Source: Poteriospumella lacustris
Lineage: Eukaryota > Sar > Chrysophyceae > Chromulinales > Dinobryaceae
Direction: 5' to 3'
Length of the DNA: 64,000 nt
Assembly: GCA_008000375.1 (NCBI GenBank)
Contig: SMOI01000004.1
Span: forward strand, 57,770-121,769
Every line of letters starts with the position of its first letter. Within the stretch, counting starts at the first letter, position 1. Below are positions 43,227 through 53,669 of the stretch, piece after piece. The position numbers and the translations under genes are program-made. The notes beneath the pieces are model-generated. The model was not told the origin of the DNA and searched no databases. It saw nothing but the letters and a program-made list of their open reading frames with translations.

Positions 43227-43787
43227 ATGAAGGAGTCAGACCAAACGTTGTCTATCAGTCTCTCGCCTCAAGATTGCGGGCAAGAGGATGGACACGTTCT
43301 CAATATTCTGTTTGGAAAAAAACTCAAACCACTCGCCAAGAAGTCGAAAATGATCTCACCACAATTGCTGAAGATATCGAAGAGCGATTTTTCAATGGAA
43401 ATCAAGGAATCTTCACAGCCTTCGAGTACCAGAGATTCGCCCGACAAACCTTTATTCGAGGTGGAGAAGAGGAAAATTGAATATGACAATGCTCGCGACT
43501 GGGAAATTGGATTGGATAGCCGCTACAGTGAAGATGAGGTGATTTCCATTCTCAACATTGTGAGTTGTATGGAGAACAAACGTCGCGGTTTTGGAAACAA
43601 AAACGACGACGAATGCTTACGGGATGAAAGAAAAGCTGATACAAGCAACAGACTCTATGAAGAAGCCATTTACGGATTAGAACTACTAGCTAAAGGTCGG
43701 TCGAGAAATCCTAAAAGAGCACGACTTTGTGCACACGAAAACACTGCAGAGTCTTTCGTTGTCATTGATACGTCGACTATGCATTGA
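43227..43787 (+). CDS. Array gene copy 5, 186 aa
   Basis: The leader is shortened (the stretch with the upstream ATG of copy 2 is deleted), leaving the shared Met as first in-frame ATG for this protein. The overlapping frame keeps its ATG at 43178. Confidence 0.6.
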   Translation: MKESDQTLSISLSPQDCGQEDGHVLNILFGKKLKPLAKKSKMISPQLLKISKSDFSMEIKESSQPSSTRDSPDKPLFEVEKRKIEYDNARDWEIGLDSRYSEDEVISILNIVSCMENKRRGFGNKNDDECLRDERKADTSNRLYEEAIYGLELLAKGRSRNPKRARLCAHENTAESFVVIDTSTMH

Positions 43788-44602
43788 TATATTGCAGACA
43801 TGCATGTTACATGTTGTTACTATATGTGCACATCACACATATTCATGACAAGAAAAGGCACGTTAAATTTCTCCATAATTCAATCATATCGACACATCAC
43901 AGGTGGTTTATTCTACATTATTGCGATGGTGATGCTTGGCACAAGGAAAAGACCCCCCCCCCCTAGCAAGGGAGACGATAGGGAAAAGTGTGACCATCTT
44001 GAACCTCGCATGTGACCAACGACCTGCCTAACCCCCCCCCTGAAACATGACACTGGTATTGGTCACGTGACGCACGTCCCAGGTATCCAGCCGCTGGTTG
44101 AAGGACGTCGCCGAGTGAAACATACCTGACCTGACCAACGTCCCAGTTGGTCAGCGGTTGGTTAAACAACGATGCTGTCACCAAAGAGTGACTTGATGTA
44201 CGTCCCAGGCGTCCATATTGGTGTTAACTATCAAGCACAGGACAAAGCCAGTTCAAAGCAGGTTTTACTCCAATGCTGCTGCAATACAAGGCTGATGTAT
44301 GTGGTGTTTCGTGTTGTTTGACTCGCTGAATGTCGTCTCGTCTCATGCTGTTGCTGTGTAGAACATTCTGCAATCGCTGATCGTTATCTCCGGGGTGATG
44401 CGCGACATCTTCTGCGAGATATTGAATATTTATTGGATCGCTACTTGCTGAAGACGCGGAAGGTACGTGCATGCGTTTGTTCTCGGACCAGTCCCCCCCC
44501 CCCCTGTGCTGACTCGTTGTGGCGTCATCATCATCGTGGTTCTTCTCACTCAAAATCTGAAACCGAACCTGTTTTCCGTTCACAATTATTGTAAATCAGG
44601 CT

Positions 44603-45235
44603 ATGCCTCCTCGAGCGCAACCTCTATGCCGTCGTATATCTGCGAATACGATCTCAACACCGTTTATTGCAGAAATGAAGGAGTCAGACCAAACGTTGTC
44701 TATCAGTCTCTCGCCTCAAGATTGCGGGCAAGAGGATGGACACGTTCTCAATATTCTGTTTGGAAAAAAACTCAAACCACTCGCCAAGAAGTCGAAAATG
44801 ATCTCACCACAATTGCTGAAGATATCGAAGAGCGATTTTTCAATGGAAATCAAGGAATCTTCACAGCCTTCGAGTACCAGAGATTCGCCCGACAAACCTT
44901 TATTCGAGGTGGAGAAGAGGAAAATTGAATATGACAATGCTCGCGACTGGGAAATTGGATTGGATAGCCGCTACAGTGAAGATGAGGTGATTTCCATTCT
45001 CAACATTGTGAGTTGTATGGAGAACAAACGTCGCGGTTTTGGAAACAAAAACGACGACGAATGCTTACGGGATGAAAGAAAAGCTGATACAAGCAACAGA
45101 CTCTATGAAGAAGCCATTTACGGATTAGAACTACTAGCTAAAGGTCGGTCGAGAAATCCTAAAAGAGCACGACTTTGTGCACACGAAAACACTGCAGAGT
45201 CTTTCGTTGTCATTGATACGTCGACTATGCATTGA
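44603..45235 (+). CDS. Array gene copy 6, 210 aa
   Basis: Leader like copy 2 with one extra codon (MPPRAQPL...). Both overlapping frames are intact. Confidence 0.6.
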   Translation: MPPRAQPLCRRISANTISTPFIAEMKESDQTLSISLSPQDCGQEDGHVLNILFGKKLKPLAKKSKMISPQLLKISKSDFSMEIKESSQPSSTRDSPDKPLFEVEKRKIEYDNARDWEIGLDSRYSEDEVISILNIVSCMENKRRGFGNKNDDECLRDERKADTSNRLYEEAIYGLELLAKGRSRNPKRARLCAHENTAESFVVIDTSTMH

Positions 45236-46069
45236 TATATTGCAGACATGCATGTTACATGTTGTTACTATATGTGCACATCACACATATTCATGACAAG
45301 AAAAGGCACGTTAAATTTCTCCATAATTCAATCATATCGACACATCACAGGTGGTTTATTCTACATTATTGCGATGGTGATGCTTGGCACAAGGAAAAGA
45401 CCCCCCCCCCCTAGCAAGGGAGACGATAGGGAAAAGTGTGACCATCTTGAACCTCGCATGTGACCAACGACCTGCCTAACCCCCCCCCTGAAACATGACA
45501 CTGGTATTGGTCACGTGACGCACGTCCCAGGTATCCAGCCGCTGGTTGAAGGACGTCGCCGAGTGAAACATACCTGACCTGACCAACGTCCCAGTTGGTC
45601 AGCGGTTGGTTAAACAACGATGCTGTCACCAAAGAGTGACTTGATGTACGTCCCAGGCGTCCATATTGGTGTTAACTATCAAGCACAGGACAAAGCCAGT
45701 TCAAAGCAGGTTTTACTCCAATGCTGCTGCAATACAAGGCTGATGTATGTGGTGTTTCGTGTTGTTTGACTCGCTGAATGTCGTCTCGTCTCATGCTGTT
45801 GCTGTGTAGAACATTCTGCAATCGCTGATCGTTATCTCCGGGGTGATGCGCGACATCTTCTGCGAGATATTGAATATTTATTGGATCGCTACTTGCTGAA
45901 GACGCGGAAGGTACGTGCATGCGTTTGTTCTCGGACCAGTCCCCCCCCCCCCTGTGCTGACTCGTTGTGGCGTCATCATCATCGTGGTTTTTCTCACTCA
46001 AAATCTGAAACCGAACCTGTTTTCCGTTCACAATATTGTAAATCAGGCTATGCCTCGAGCGTAACCTCC

Positions 46070-46669
46070 ATGCCGTCGAGTACGATCTCAACACCGTTTA
46101 TTGCAGAAATGAAGGAGTCAGACCAAACGTTGTCTATCAGTCTCTCGCCTCAAGATTGCGGGCAAGAGGATGGACACGTTCTCAATATTCTGTTTGGAAA
46201 AAAACTCAAACCACTCGCCAAGAAGTCGAAAATGATCTCACCACAATTGCTGAAGATATCGAAGAGCGATTTTTCAATGGAAATCAAGGAATCTTCACAG
46301 CCTTCGAGTACCAGAGATTCGCCCGACAAACCTTTATTCGAGGTGGAGAAGAGGAAAATTGAATATGACAATGCTCGCGACTGGGAAATTGGATTGGATA
46401 GCCGCTACAGTGAAGATGAGGTGATTTCCATTCTCAACATTGTGAGTTGTATGGAGAACAAACGTCGCGGTTTTGGAAACAAAAACGACGACGAATGCTT
46501 ACGGGATGAAAGAAAAGCTGATACAAGCAACAGACTCTATGAAGAAGCCATTTACGGATTAGAACTACTAGCTAAAGGTCGGTCGAGAAATCCTAAAAGA
46601 GCACGACTTTGTGCACACGAAAACACTGCAGAGTCTTTCGTTGTCATTGATACGTCGACTATGCATTGA
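46070..46669 (+). CDS. Array gene copy 7, 199 aa
   Basis: Leader type as copies 3 and 4, with the start moved into this frame by the same deletion. Confidence 0.6.
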   Translation: MPSSTISTPFIAEMKESDQTLSISLSPQDCGQEDGHVLNILFGKKLKPLAKKSKMISPQLLKISKSDFSMEIKESSQPSSTRDSPDKPLFEVEKRKIEYDNARDWEIGLDSRYSEDEVISILNIVSCMENKRRGFGNKNDDECLRDERKADTSNRLYEEAIYGLELLAKGRSRNPKRARLCAHENTAESFVVIDTSTMH

Positions 46670-47484
46670 TATATTGCAGACATGCATGTTACATGTTGTT
46701 ACTATATGTGCACATCACACATATTCATGACAAGAAAAGGCACGTTAAATTTCTCCATAATTCAATCATATCGACACATCACAGGTGGTTTATTCTACAT
46801 TATTGCGATGGTGATGCTTGGCACAAGGAAAAGACCCCCCCCCCCTAGCAAGGGAGACGATAGGGAAAAGTGTGACCATCTTGAACCTCGCATGTGACCA
46901 ACGACCTGCCTAACCCCCCCCCTGAAACATGACACTGGTATTGGTCACGTGACGCACGTCCCAGGTATCCAGCCGCTGGTTGAAGGACGTCGCCGAGTGA
47001 AACATACCTGACCTGACCAACGTCCCAGTTGGTCAGCGGTTGGTTAAACAACGATGCTGTCACCAAAGAGTGACTTGATGTACGTCCCAGGCGTCCATAT
47101 TGGTGTTAACTATCAAGCACAGGACAAAGCCAGTTCAAAGCAGGTTTTACTCCAATGCTGCTGCAATACAAGGCTGATGTATGTGGTGTTTCGTGTTGTT
47201 TGACTCGCTGAATGTCGTCTCGTCTCATGCTGTTGCTGTGTAGAACATTCTGCAATCGCTGATCGTTATCTCCGGGGTGATGCGCGACATCTTCTGCGAG
47301 ATATTGAATATTTATTGGATCGCTACTTGCTGAAGACGCGGAAGGTACGTGCATGCGTTTGTTCTCGGACCAGTCCCCCCCCCCCCTGTGCTGACTCGTT
47401 GTGGCGTCATCATCATCGTGGTTCTTCTCACTCAAAATCTGAAACCGAACCTGTTTTCCGTTCACAATTATTGTAAATCAGGCT

Positions 47485-48117
47485 ATGCCTCCTCGAGCGC
47501 AACCTCTATGCCGTCGTATATCTGCGAATACGATCTCAACACCGTTTATTGCAGAAATGAAGGAGTCAGACCAAACGTTGTCTATCAGTCTCTCGCCTCA
47601 AGATTGCGGGCAAGAGGATGGACACGTTCTCAATATTCTGTTTGGAAAAAAACTCAAACCACTCGCCAAGAAGTCGAAAATGATCTCACCACAATTGCTG
47701 AAGATATCGAAGAGCGATTTTTCAATGGAAATCAAGGAATCTTCACAGCCTTCGAGTACCAGAGATTCGCCCGACAAACCTTTATTCGAGGTGGAGAAGA
47801 GGAAAATTGAATATGACAATGCTCGCGACTGGGAAATTGGATTGGATAGCCGCTACAGTGAAGATGAGGTGATTTCCATTCTCAACATTGTGAGTTGTAT
47901 GGAGAACAAACGTCGCGGTTTTGGAAACAAAAACGACGACGAATGCTTACGGGATGAAAGAAAAGCTGATACAAGCAACAGACTCTATGAAGAAGCCATT
48001 TACGGATTAGAACTACTAGCTAAAGGTCGGTCGAGAAATCCTAAAAGAGCACGACTTTGTGCACACGAAAACACTGCAGAGTCTTTCGTTGTCATTGATA
48101 CGTCGACTATGCATTGA
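47485..48117 (+). CDS. Array gene copy 8, 210 aa
   Basis: Leader type as copy 6. This is the last unit. Its 3' DNA runs into the DUF285 relic and then, at about 48500, joins intron 2 of the duplicated MIT gene end. Confidence 0.6.
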   Translation: MPPRAQPLCRRISANTISTPFIAEMKESDQTLSISLSPQDCGQEDGHVLNILFGKKLKPLAKKSKMISPQLLKISKSDFSMEIKESSQPSSTRDSPDKPLFEVEKRKIEYDNARDWEIGLDSRYSEDEVISILNIVSCMENKRRGFGNKNDDECLRDERKADTSNRLYEEAIYGLELLAKGRSRNPKRARLCAHENTAESFVVIDTSTMH

Positions 48118-48500
48118 TATATTGCAGACATGCATGTTACATGTTGTTACTATATGTGCACATCACACATATTCATGACAAGAAAAGGCACGTTAAATTT
48201 CTCCATAATTCAATCATATCGACACATCACAGGTGGTTTATTCTACATTATTGCGATGGTGATGCTTGGCACAAGGAAAAGACCCCCCCCCCCTAGCAAG
48301 GGAGACGATAGGGAAAAGTGTGACCATCTTGAACCTCGCATGTGACCAACGACCTGCCTAACCCCCCCCCTGAAACATGACACTGGTATTGGTCACGTGA
48401 CGCACGTCCCAGGTATCCAGCCGCTGGTTGAAGGACGTCGCCGAGTGAAACATACCTGACCTGACCAACGTCCCAGTTGGTCAGCGGTTGGTTAAACAAC

Positions 48501-49020
48501 GACGTCTTATGCTGTTGCTGTGTAGAACATTCTGCAATCGCTGATCGTTATCTCCGGGGTGACGCGAGACGTCTTCTGCGAGATTCTGCTGCGAGATATT
48601 GAATATTTACTGGATCGGTACTTGCTGAAGACGCGGAAGGTACGTACAGGCGTTTGTTCTTGGACCAGTGCCCTCCGTACTGACTCGTTGTCCGTGGATC
48701 TGCTGCTTCACAGAGTTACAGCCGCATGTACTGGGACCAGGGTCAAGGCTCCGAATCTAACTCATAGATATCTTCATGGTACCTCCTGTCATTCATTTCC
48801 ATCACATCGCCTACCAGTTCTACTCGCTGTAGACACCACCACTCACCCCCTCCCCACACACCACGCCCTTCACCATCATTTTGTTTCATTTATTTTCGTA
48901 GTCAACGTTCAGTAGTAATTGTGTACCCCACCCCCGTCCGTTCACTGGTTCAACTACAATGCTTCACGATGACTACCCACACATACATCTACAACTTGTA
49001 CCGTCGCTAGTTCACACACA
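48501..49020 (+). pseudogene. Duplicated 3' end of the MIT gene (exons 3-4 and 3' flank)
   Basis: 48526-48639 and 48714-48767 correspond to exons 3 and 4 of the MIT gene. Both keep frame, splice sites and stop, differing by Met-to-Thr and Asp-to-Gly. The 3' flank to about 49020 matches 37143-37400. Exons 1-2 are absent, so it is a headless duplicate closing the array. It lacks the 13-bp deletion of the array fragments, but its intron 2 end (ATGCTGTTGCTGTGTAG) is the array version rather than the parent version. Confidence 0.9.
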
Positions 49021-49279
49021 CAGACGATTACACCCACACCCACACCGCTGCTAACTTTGGTGACAAGTGGGGAATCTGGGTATCTGCAGTTGGAAAAATT
49101 GAGAGAGCAGCGACCCTTGCTCGTTCAAGCTGCTCGAGAAGTGAATCAACTCCCTCCTCCGTCTCTTGGACGCTGAAAAAAAAAAGGGCTTGGGTAGTGC
49201 TGTTATACAGTCTATACCAACATTGCAGATTGTTGGTGAACTTAAACGTCGCATCGAGGGGAAACCGAACGGAATAATA
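49021..49279. other. Intergenic, SLC44 promoter
   Basis: Short unique stretch after the array. It includes an A10 run near 49178. No gene is supported; the SLC44 first exon begins at 49280. Confidence 0.5.
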
Positions 49280-51632
49280 ATGGGAAATTCACCTGGCTGT
49301 TGCCATGTACGACAATCTGTTGTAGCATTTGTGATGAAAAGATCTGATATTGAACACTTTTCGTTCCTTTCAGGCGGATGAAGAACATCCTGACAATGAA
49401 GTCATGAAGCACGAAGGCTGGAAGAGCCTTCGTGAGAAGAAGAGAGGGTAAGAGGGTCGTCTGGCGTCTTCAGTTGGTCGTGGGTTTTCTCAATCGATTA
49501 TCTGACCGTTACTATAGATGCACTGATTGCTGCTGCTTGGTATGATGCGACCCTGATCATATGATTCCATCGTTTTCTTTGCTTTATCGTTGACGTCGTA
49601 TAGATCCCTCTGATCGCCTCGTGGATCGGGTTGACCTTTATCGGTTTGATCGTGTGCGGTGCCATTTACGACCCGGACATGGTCTCTGGCACACCCAAAC
49701 GCTTAAATCACGCCACGGATTACTTGGGAAACATTTGTGGCAAGTCGAAGAAGACCAGCGACTTGCCCATGGGCTACTACCTGCCCAACACCGCCGGTGC
49801 GTTTCCGTTTCGACCTGTCAATACCTCGTACTTGCGTTCACCCTCGCTTCATTTCTCGTCTGTTTTAAATAGCCATTTGTATTGACGAATGCCCTACCGT
49901 GACGGATTACACGCAGTTCTACTGCCAGTACAACTTGACGTCGGAAGCGAACAGCAACCCCGCCACCGGCTACCTGTACGTCTCGCAGCAGAAGTGCATG
50001 TACCAGATCGCTACGAAGAAGTTCTTGAATCGTTGTATTCCCGATATCTCTGCGGGTACGTTGTCAGAATTGGCGTCTGTGACTGCTGCTCAATACGGAT
50101 ACAACGTCTCTGCCTCGGACATTGAATACTCCATTTCGTACGGTGAAAATGCCGGTTGGTTCACGTTCTTCTTGTCGAATTTGTACAACCTGAAGGGCCA
50201 CATCTTTGGCTTTGGTATGGGTGTCACGGTGGGCGCGGCGTTCTTCTACTTGACGATCATGCGTATCCCGTATATGCTGTTGGTCACGATGTGGACGACG
50301 ATTCTGTTGATCTTTTGTGTGTTGATCATCGGGTCGATGCTGCTGTGGCAGCTCGCGAACACCTGGTCCGAAGATGACTTGCACACCCACAAACAAATCT
50401 TGGTGATGCGTGTGTTCTCGTATGCGGGTATCATTGTCTCGGGTTTGTATTTCTGTATGATGATCGTGCTGCGCAAACGAATCAATTTGGCGTGTGGCGT
50501 GATCAAAGAAGCGGCCCGCGCGATGGAATCGATGCCGACGATTTTGGTGGTCCCGTTGATTCAAGCGATTGGTATGTGTCTCTTCTTGGCGCCGTGGTTG
50601 ACGTATTTGATCTTTCTGGCCGCGTCGGGTGACATGGTGACGAAGGAACGTGTCGTCGAGTACAACGGCGTGTCGTTCACGTCGACCTACGAGATCTACG
50701 AGTATTCGAGTCAAACGAAGTACGTCTTCTTGTACATGTTGTTCACGTGGTTTTGGACCTCGGAATTCATTCTCGCGTTTGGTCAATTGGTGATTGCGTT
50801 GTCGTTTGCGGGCTGGTATTTCACCCGCAACAAAAGCATCTTGGAAACGGATACGGTGCGTTGGGCGTTTCAAGAAGTGGGGCTGTTCCATTTAGGTACC
50901 GCTGCCTATGGCTCGTTGATCATTGCGGTGATCAAAACAATCCGTGCGGTGATTTTGTATCTGCAAAAGAAAGCGAAGAAGAGCAAGAACAAAGTGGCGG
51001 AGTACGTCATGTGTATCTTGGGCTGTTTCGTCTGGTGTTTGGAGAAGATCATGAAATTCATCAACAAACACGCGTACATCATCACGGCGATTTATGGCTA
51101 TTCCTTCTGCCGGGCGACGCGTAAAGGCTTCTTTCTCTTGTTGCGCAACATTCTCCGGGTGGCCGCTGTGAACATGGTGTCGGGCTTTGTCATGTTCTTG
51201 TGGAAGTTTTCGTTGCCCCTGTTTGTGACGTTTTTGTGCTATTTGTCGGTCGCGTATCATACCACCTCGAGTCAGGTGAGCGACATTGTGGCACCCTTGG
51301 TGGTCACGTGGTTTATTTCGTATTGGGTGTCGGCGATGTTCATTGACATTTTGTCGATGGGCATTGAGACAATTTTGTTCTGTTTCATCGCCGACGAAGA
51401 AATGTTTCCCCCGGAGGAGCGATTCGCGGAGGGAGAATTGACGGAAATGATTCATGCGACGGCGAAGCTGCATGCGGAGTCTAAAGGTCGTACGTACGAT
51501 CCCACGACGGGAACGTCGACGGGTAACTACGAATCCGTGGAGCAGGCGGACGCACAGGCCCACGACCGCGACAGTGGCGCGGGACATGTCGAAATCGTGA
51601 CGGCGCAACCGACCGATGGCAACAAGATTTAA
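49280..51632 (+). CDS. SLC44 choline-transporter-like (CTL) protein
   Basis: Multi-span membrane protein of the CTL family, which transports choline or ethanolamine or related organic cations. Five exons, 49280-49306, 49374-49447, 49518-49539, 49604-49796 and 49873-51632, give 691 aa, normal for CTLs. Exon 3 is only 22 nt and encodes the Cys-rich CTDCCCL motif that precedes the first membrane span, where animal CTLs have RxCTD. After span 1 comes a luminal Cys-containing loop ('ICIDECP', 'QFYCQYN'), then about nine further spans, with the conserved 'YGYSFCRATRKGFFLLLRN' region near the end and a polar cytosolic tail. The N-terminus MGNSPGCC could be lipidated (Gly2, Cys7-8), an inference. Codons are strongly biased as in ACL. 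Confidence 0.95.
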
Positions 51633-52398
51633 CCATCGCCCACGGTTTCTCTCCATCGATGACAGGGTGGCCCTCTCCTATCTTCTTGCGTGCACATCGT
51701 CTCCGTTCGTCACCCCCCCCCCCCGTGTCGTCGCTGTGTCCCTTCCCCCCTCCTGTGAGAGATGGTGACCGTTTCACCCACCGCTGTTGGATCGAACAGC
51801 AGCAGCGGTTGTCTTTCTGTGGCAGTTCGACCGGTTTTAACGTGCATTGTTTGTGTGTTTTGTTTTATTTTGTTTTATTTTGTTTTATTTTATTTTGTTT
51901 TATTTTGTTTTGTTTGTTGCGTCGCAATCGCGTCGAGGTCGCATGTTTTCATTTGCCCAATGCGCCGAGGCGGTCCATTGCCCTGTGCCCGAAGCCTGTT
52001 ACAACCTACCTCTTCTCTCCCTGTTCTCTCCCTCTTCTCTCCCAAACCCTACCCTACGCAACTATGCACTGCGCCCTGTCGTGTCTCTTTCCCCTGTCTC
52101 CTTTTGTTCTTTCTGTTCTGTATTTGTCAGTGGCTCTGTGCTGGACAAACTTGTCTCACCCACCACGGCACGGCGACCTGCGAAACTAACGATCCTCCCT
52201 CTACCACGACCCAAACATTTTCACAATGACATAGACGACAGAGGAGCATAAGTACAGATGCAATTTACAAATGAGCTCGTGTGCTGCAGGTGCGGGACGG
52301 GGGTGGCAATAGAAATTATAACAAGTGGCGATGGTTCGACGGCGAGGAGCGGCACGACGTGTGGTGGGACAGGTGATCTTCTATACAAAATATGACTG
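51633..52398. other. Convergent 3' flanks with TTTTG repeat tract
   Basis: Holds a C-rich run near 51714-51724 and a tandem (TTTTG/TTTTA) tract at about 51855-51918. No coding gene or RNA gene seen. Confidence 0.6.
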
Positions 52399-53082
52399 TT
52401 AATAATCCTCGAGGCCATTCCACGCATTATAGGCAGGTTGATCGTCAGCTGCATCCGTGGCTTTGCGTTTCCGACTCGTAGATGCATTGTTATTCGCCAG
52501 ATTGGCAGCGGACAAGACTGATGCACCGGACTTCCGTTTTTGGGTTTGTGTATTGGCCGTACCACCTGATGTAGATACGCGTGATGTTCGATCGTTGGTT
52601 GCGAAGACTTCTGGATGGAGGCGGCGGTCTTGTTGATATCGATGCGACGAGTACGAGAACAGACGCTCTTTGTCCTCGATGATGGACCGAGAACGATACA
52701 ACGGAGCCGTGCGTCCATCCATCTCCCAGCCTTTAACCACATTGCCGTGGACCGTTTCTTCCAGATAGAGCGTTTCTAAATCATAGATACGAGTGTTGAC
52801 CATACGCCATTGATCTTGTAACGTGCTCTGAAACGCTTTCAGTTTTTCTAGTCGCGTCTGAACGGGTTGTGCATCGAGTTGAGTTGTGGCCCCCTTAGCT
52901 CCACTCGGACTGGTTTCATTGTTTGTTTCTGGTTGCGAATCACTCGATGATGAATCTAGCTCAATGACCGCTGAAGTAATCGGGTTGTTGATCAACGATC
53001 CCTGGACAGTGGAATGGAATGTCAACGCGTCGGTGGACATTTCAATTTTCGAGGAACTTTGGCCTTCCTCCACTACGTCCAT
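52399..53082 (-). CDS. EAF6/MEAF6-like subunit of NuA4 and related histone acetyltransferases
   Basis: Small chromatin protein of NuA4/TIP60 and MOZ/HBO1 complexes. 227 aa, single exon. The central helix 'NTRIYDLETLYLEETVHGN' is the EAF6 signature (IYxxETxYLEET-GN), followed by a segment with 'VVKGWEMDG' and ERLFSYSS, as in other EAF6 proteins. The N-terminal 75 residues are Ser/Asp/Glu-rich and the C-terminal 80 are Ser/Thr/Asn-rich with RKRK-type clusters, both longer than in yeast or human. No catalytic role; it bridges enzyme and adaptor subunits. Confidence 0.92.
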   Translation of the reverse strand: MDVVEEGQSSSKIEMSTDALTFHSTVQGSLINNPITSAVIELDSSSSDSQPETNNETSPSGAKGATTQLDAQPVQTRLEKLKAFQSTLQDQWRMVNTRIYDLETLYLEETVHGNVVKGWEMDGRTAPLYRSRSIIEDKERLFSYSSHRYQQDRRLHPEVFATNDRTSRVSTSGGTANTQTQKRKSGASVLSAANLANNNASTSRKRKATDAADDQPAYNAWNGLEDY

Positions 53083-53234
53083 TTTACGATAAAATAACGA
53101 AGGACAACTGTGGCAGAAAATCTTCCACTGATAGTCGTCACTAGATGTAATACATTGTAGTCGTCACTTTTACCACAGAAGCCACCAACAGCACCAAAAC
53201 AGCAGGCGAGCGAGGCGAGGGAGGCGACCGAGCA

Positions 53235-53312
<78 letters not shown>

Positions 53313-53669
53313 TGACATGCTGAGATGAAACGCCTTTGTACTCTGAGATTAACCAAGATCGTTATAAAGTTGAGAGAGTAGCAAACTGATATGTCCCATG
53401 AACAAACGGCCACGGTTTTGCGTGCTGTGTGTGTGACGTTCATCGACGATGGTCTATGTATGGTCCGGGGTTCCTGTTCCATGTTCGCATCTCACATGCC
53501 CTCGGTCTCTCGTAGTCTCAGCTGGTGGTCACTATCATATTCCCTTTCGTTCGATTATCTGTGTTACTGCATCGAATGTTTGGCGACGGTCGTGTCTAAA
53601 CCCCATTTTCCTCTTTTCGCCGTATTGTTTTGTTGATTGTTTTCCTTCCGACTCCATAGCGCGACCAAA
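53083..53669. other. Divergent promoters of EAF6 and fringe-like GT, with GAC microsatellite
   Basis: The main feature is a (GAC)n tract at 53236-53313. No other gene is supported. Confidence 0.6.
53236..53313. repeat. (GAC)n microsatellite
   Basis: About 26 near-perfect GAC units between two divergent promoters. In one minus-strand frame it reads as poly-Ser, but no gene structure supports that. Likely length-variable. Confidence 0.95.

Larger units (their letters stand above)
37404..48500 (+). repeat. Tandem array, eight units of mostly 1434-1448 bp
   Basis: ORF ends at 38258, 39702, 41136, 42570, 43787, 45235, 46669 and 48117 give spacings of 1444, 1434, 1434, 1217, 1448, 1434 and 1448. 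Each full unit holds, in order, the novel gene, 3' DNA with two C-runs, an antisense DUF285 relic and a broken MIT-gene fragment. Fragment starts are 38705, 40149, 41583, 42824, 44234, 45682 and 47116. The short spacing before copy 5 reflects a ~217-bp deletion near 42665. Units are almost identical, so amplification is recent or homogenised. Three leader types occur, differing by small indels just before the gene. Confidence 0.95.

Noticed and set aside
43784-44015. Small frames after each array gene (MIYCRHACYM..., MHVTCCYYM...)
   Set aside because: They lie in the 3' DNA of each unit, are identical only because units are identical, and have no protein-like codon pattern.
37404-48500. CRISPR array
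   Set aside because: Units are over 1.2 kb with genes inside and there are no short repeats with unique spacers; the genome is eukaryotic.
53073-53482. Poly-Ser and poly-Arg frames near 53.2 kb
   Set aside because: They are readings of the GAC microsatellite without splice or family support.
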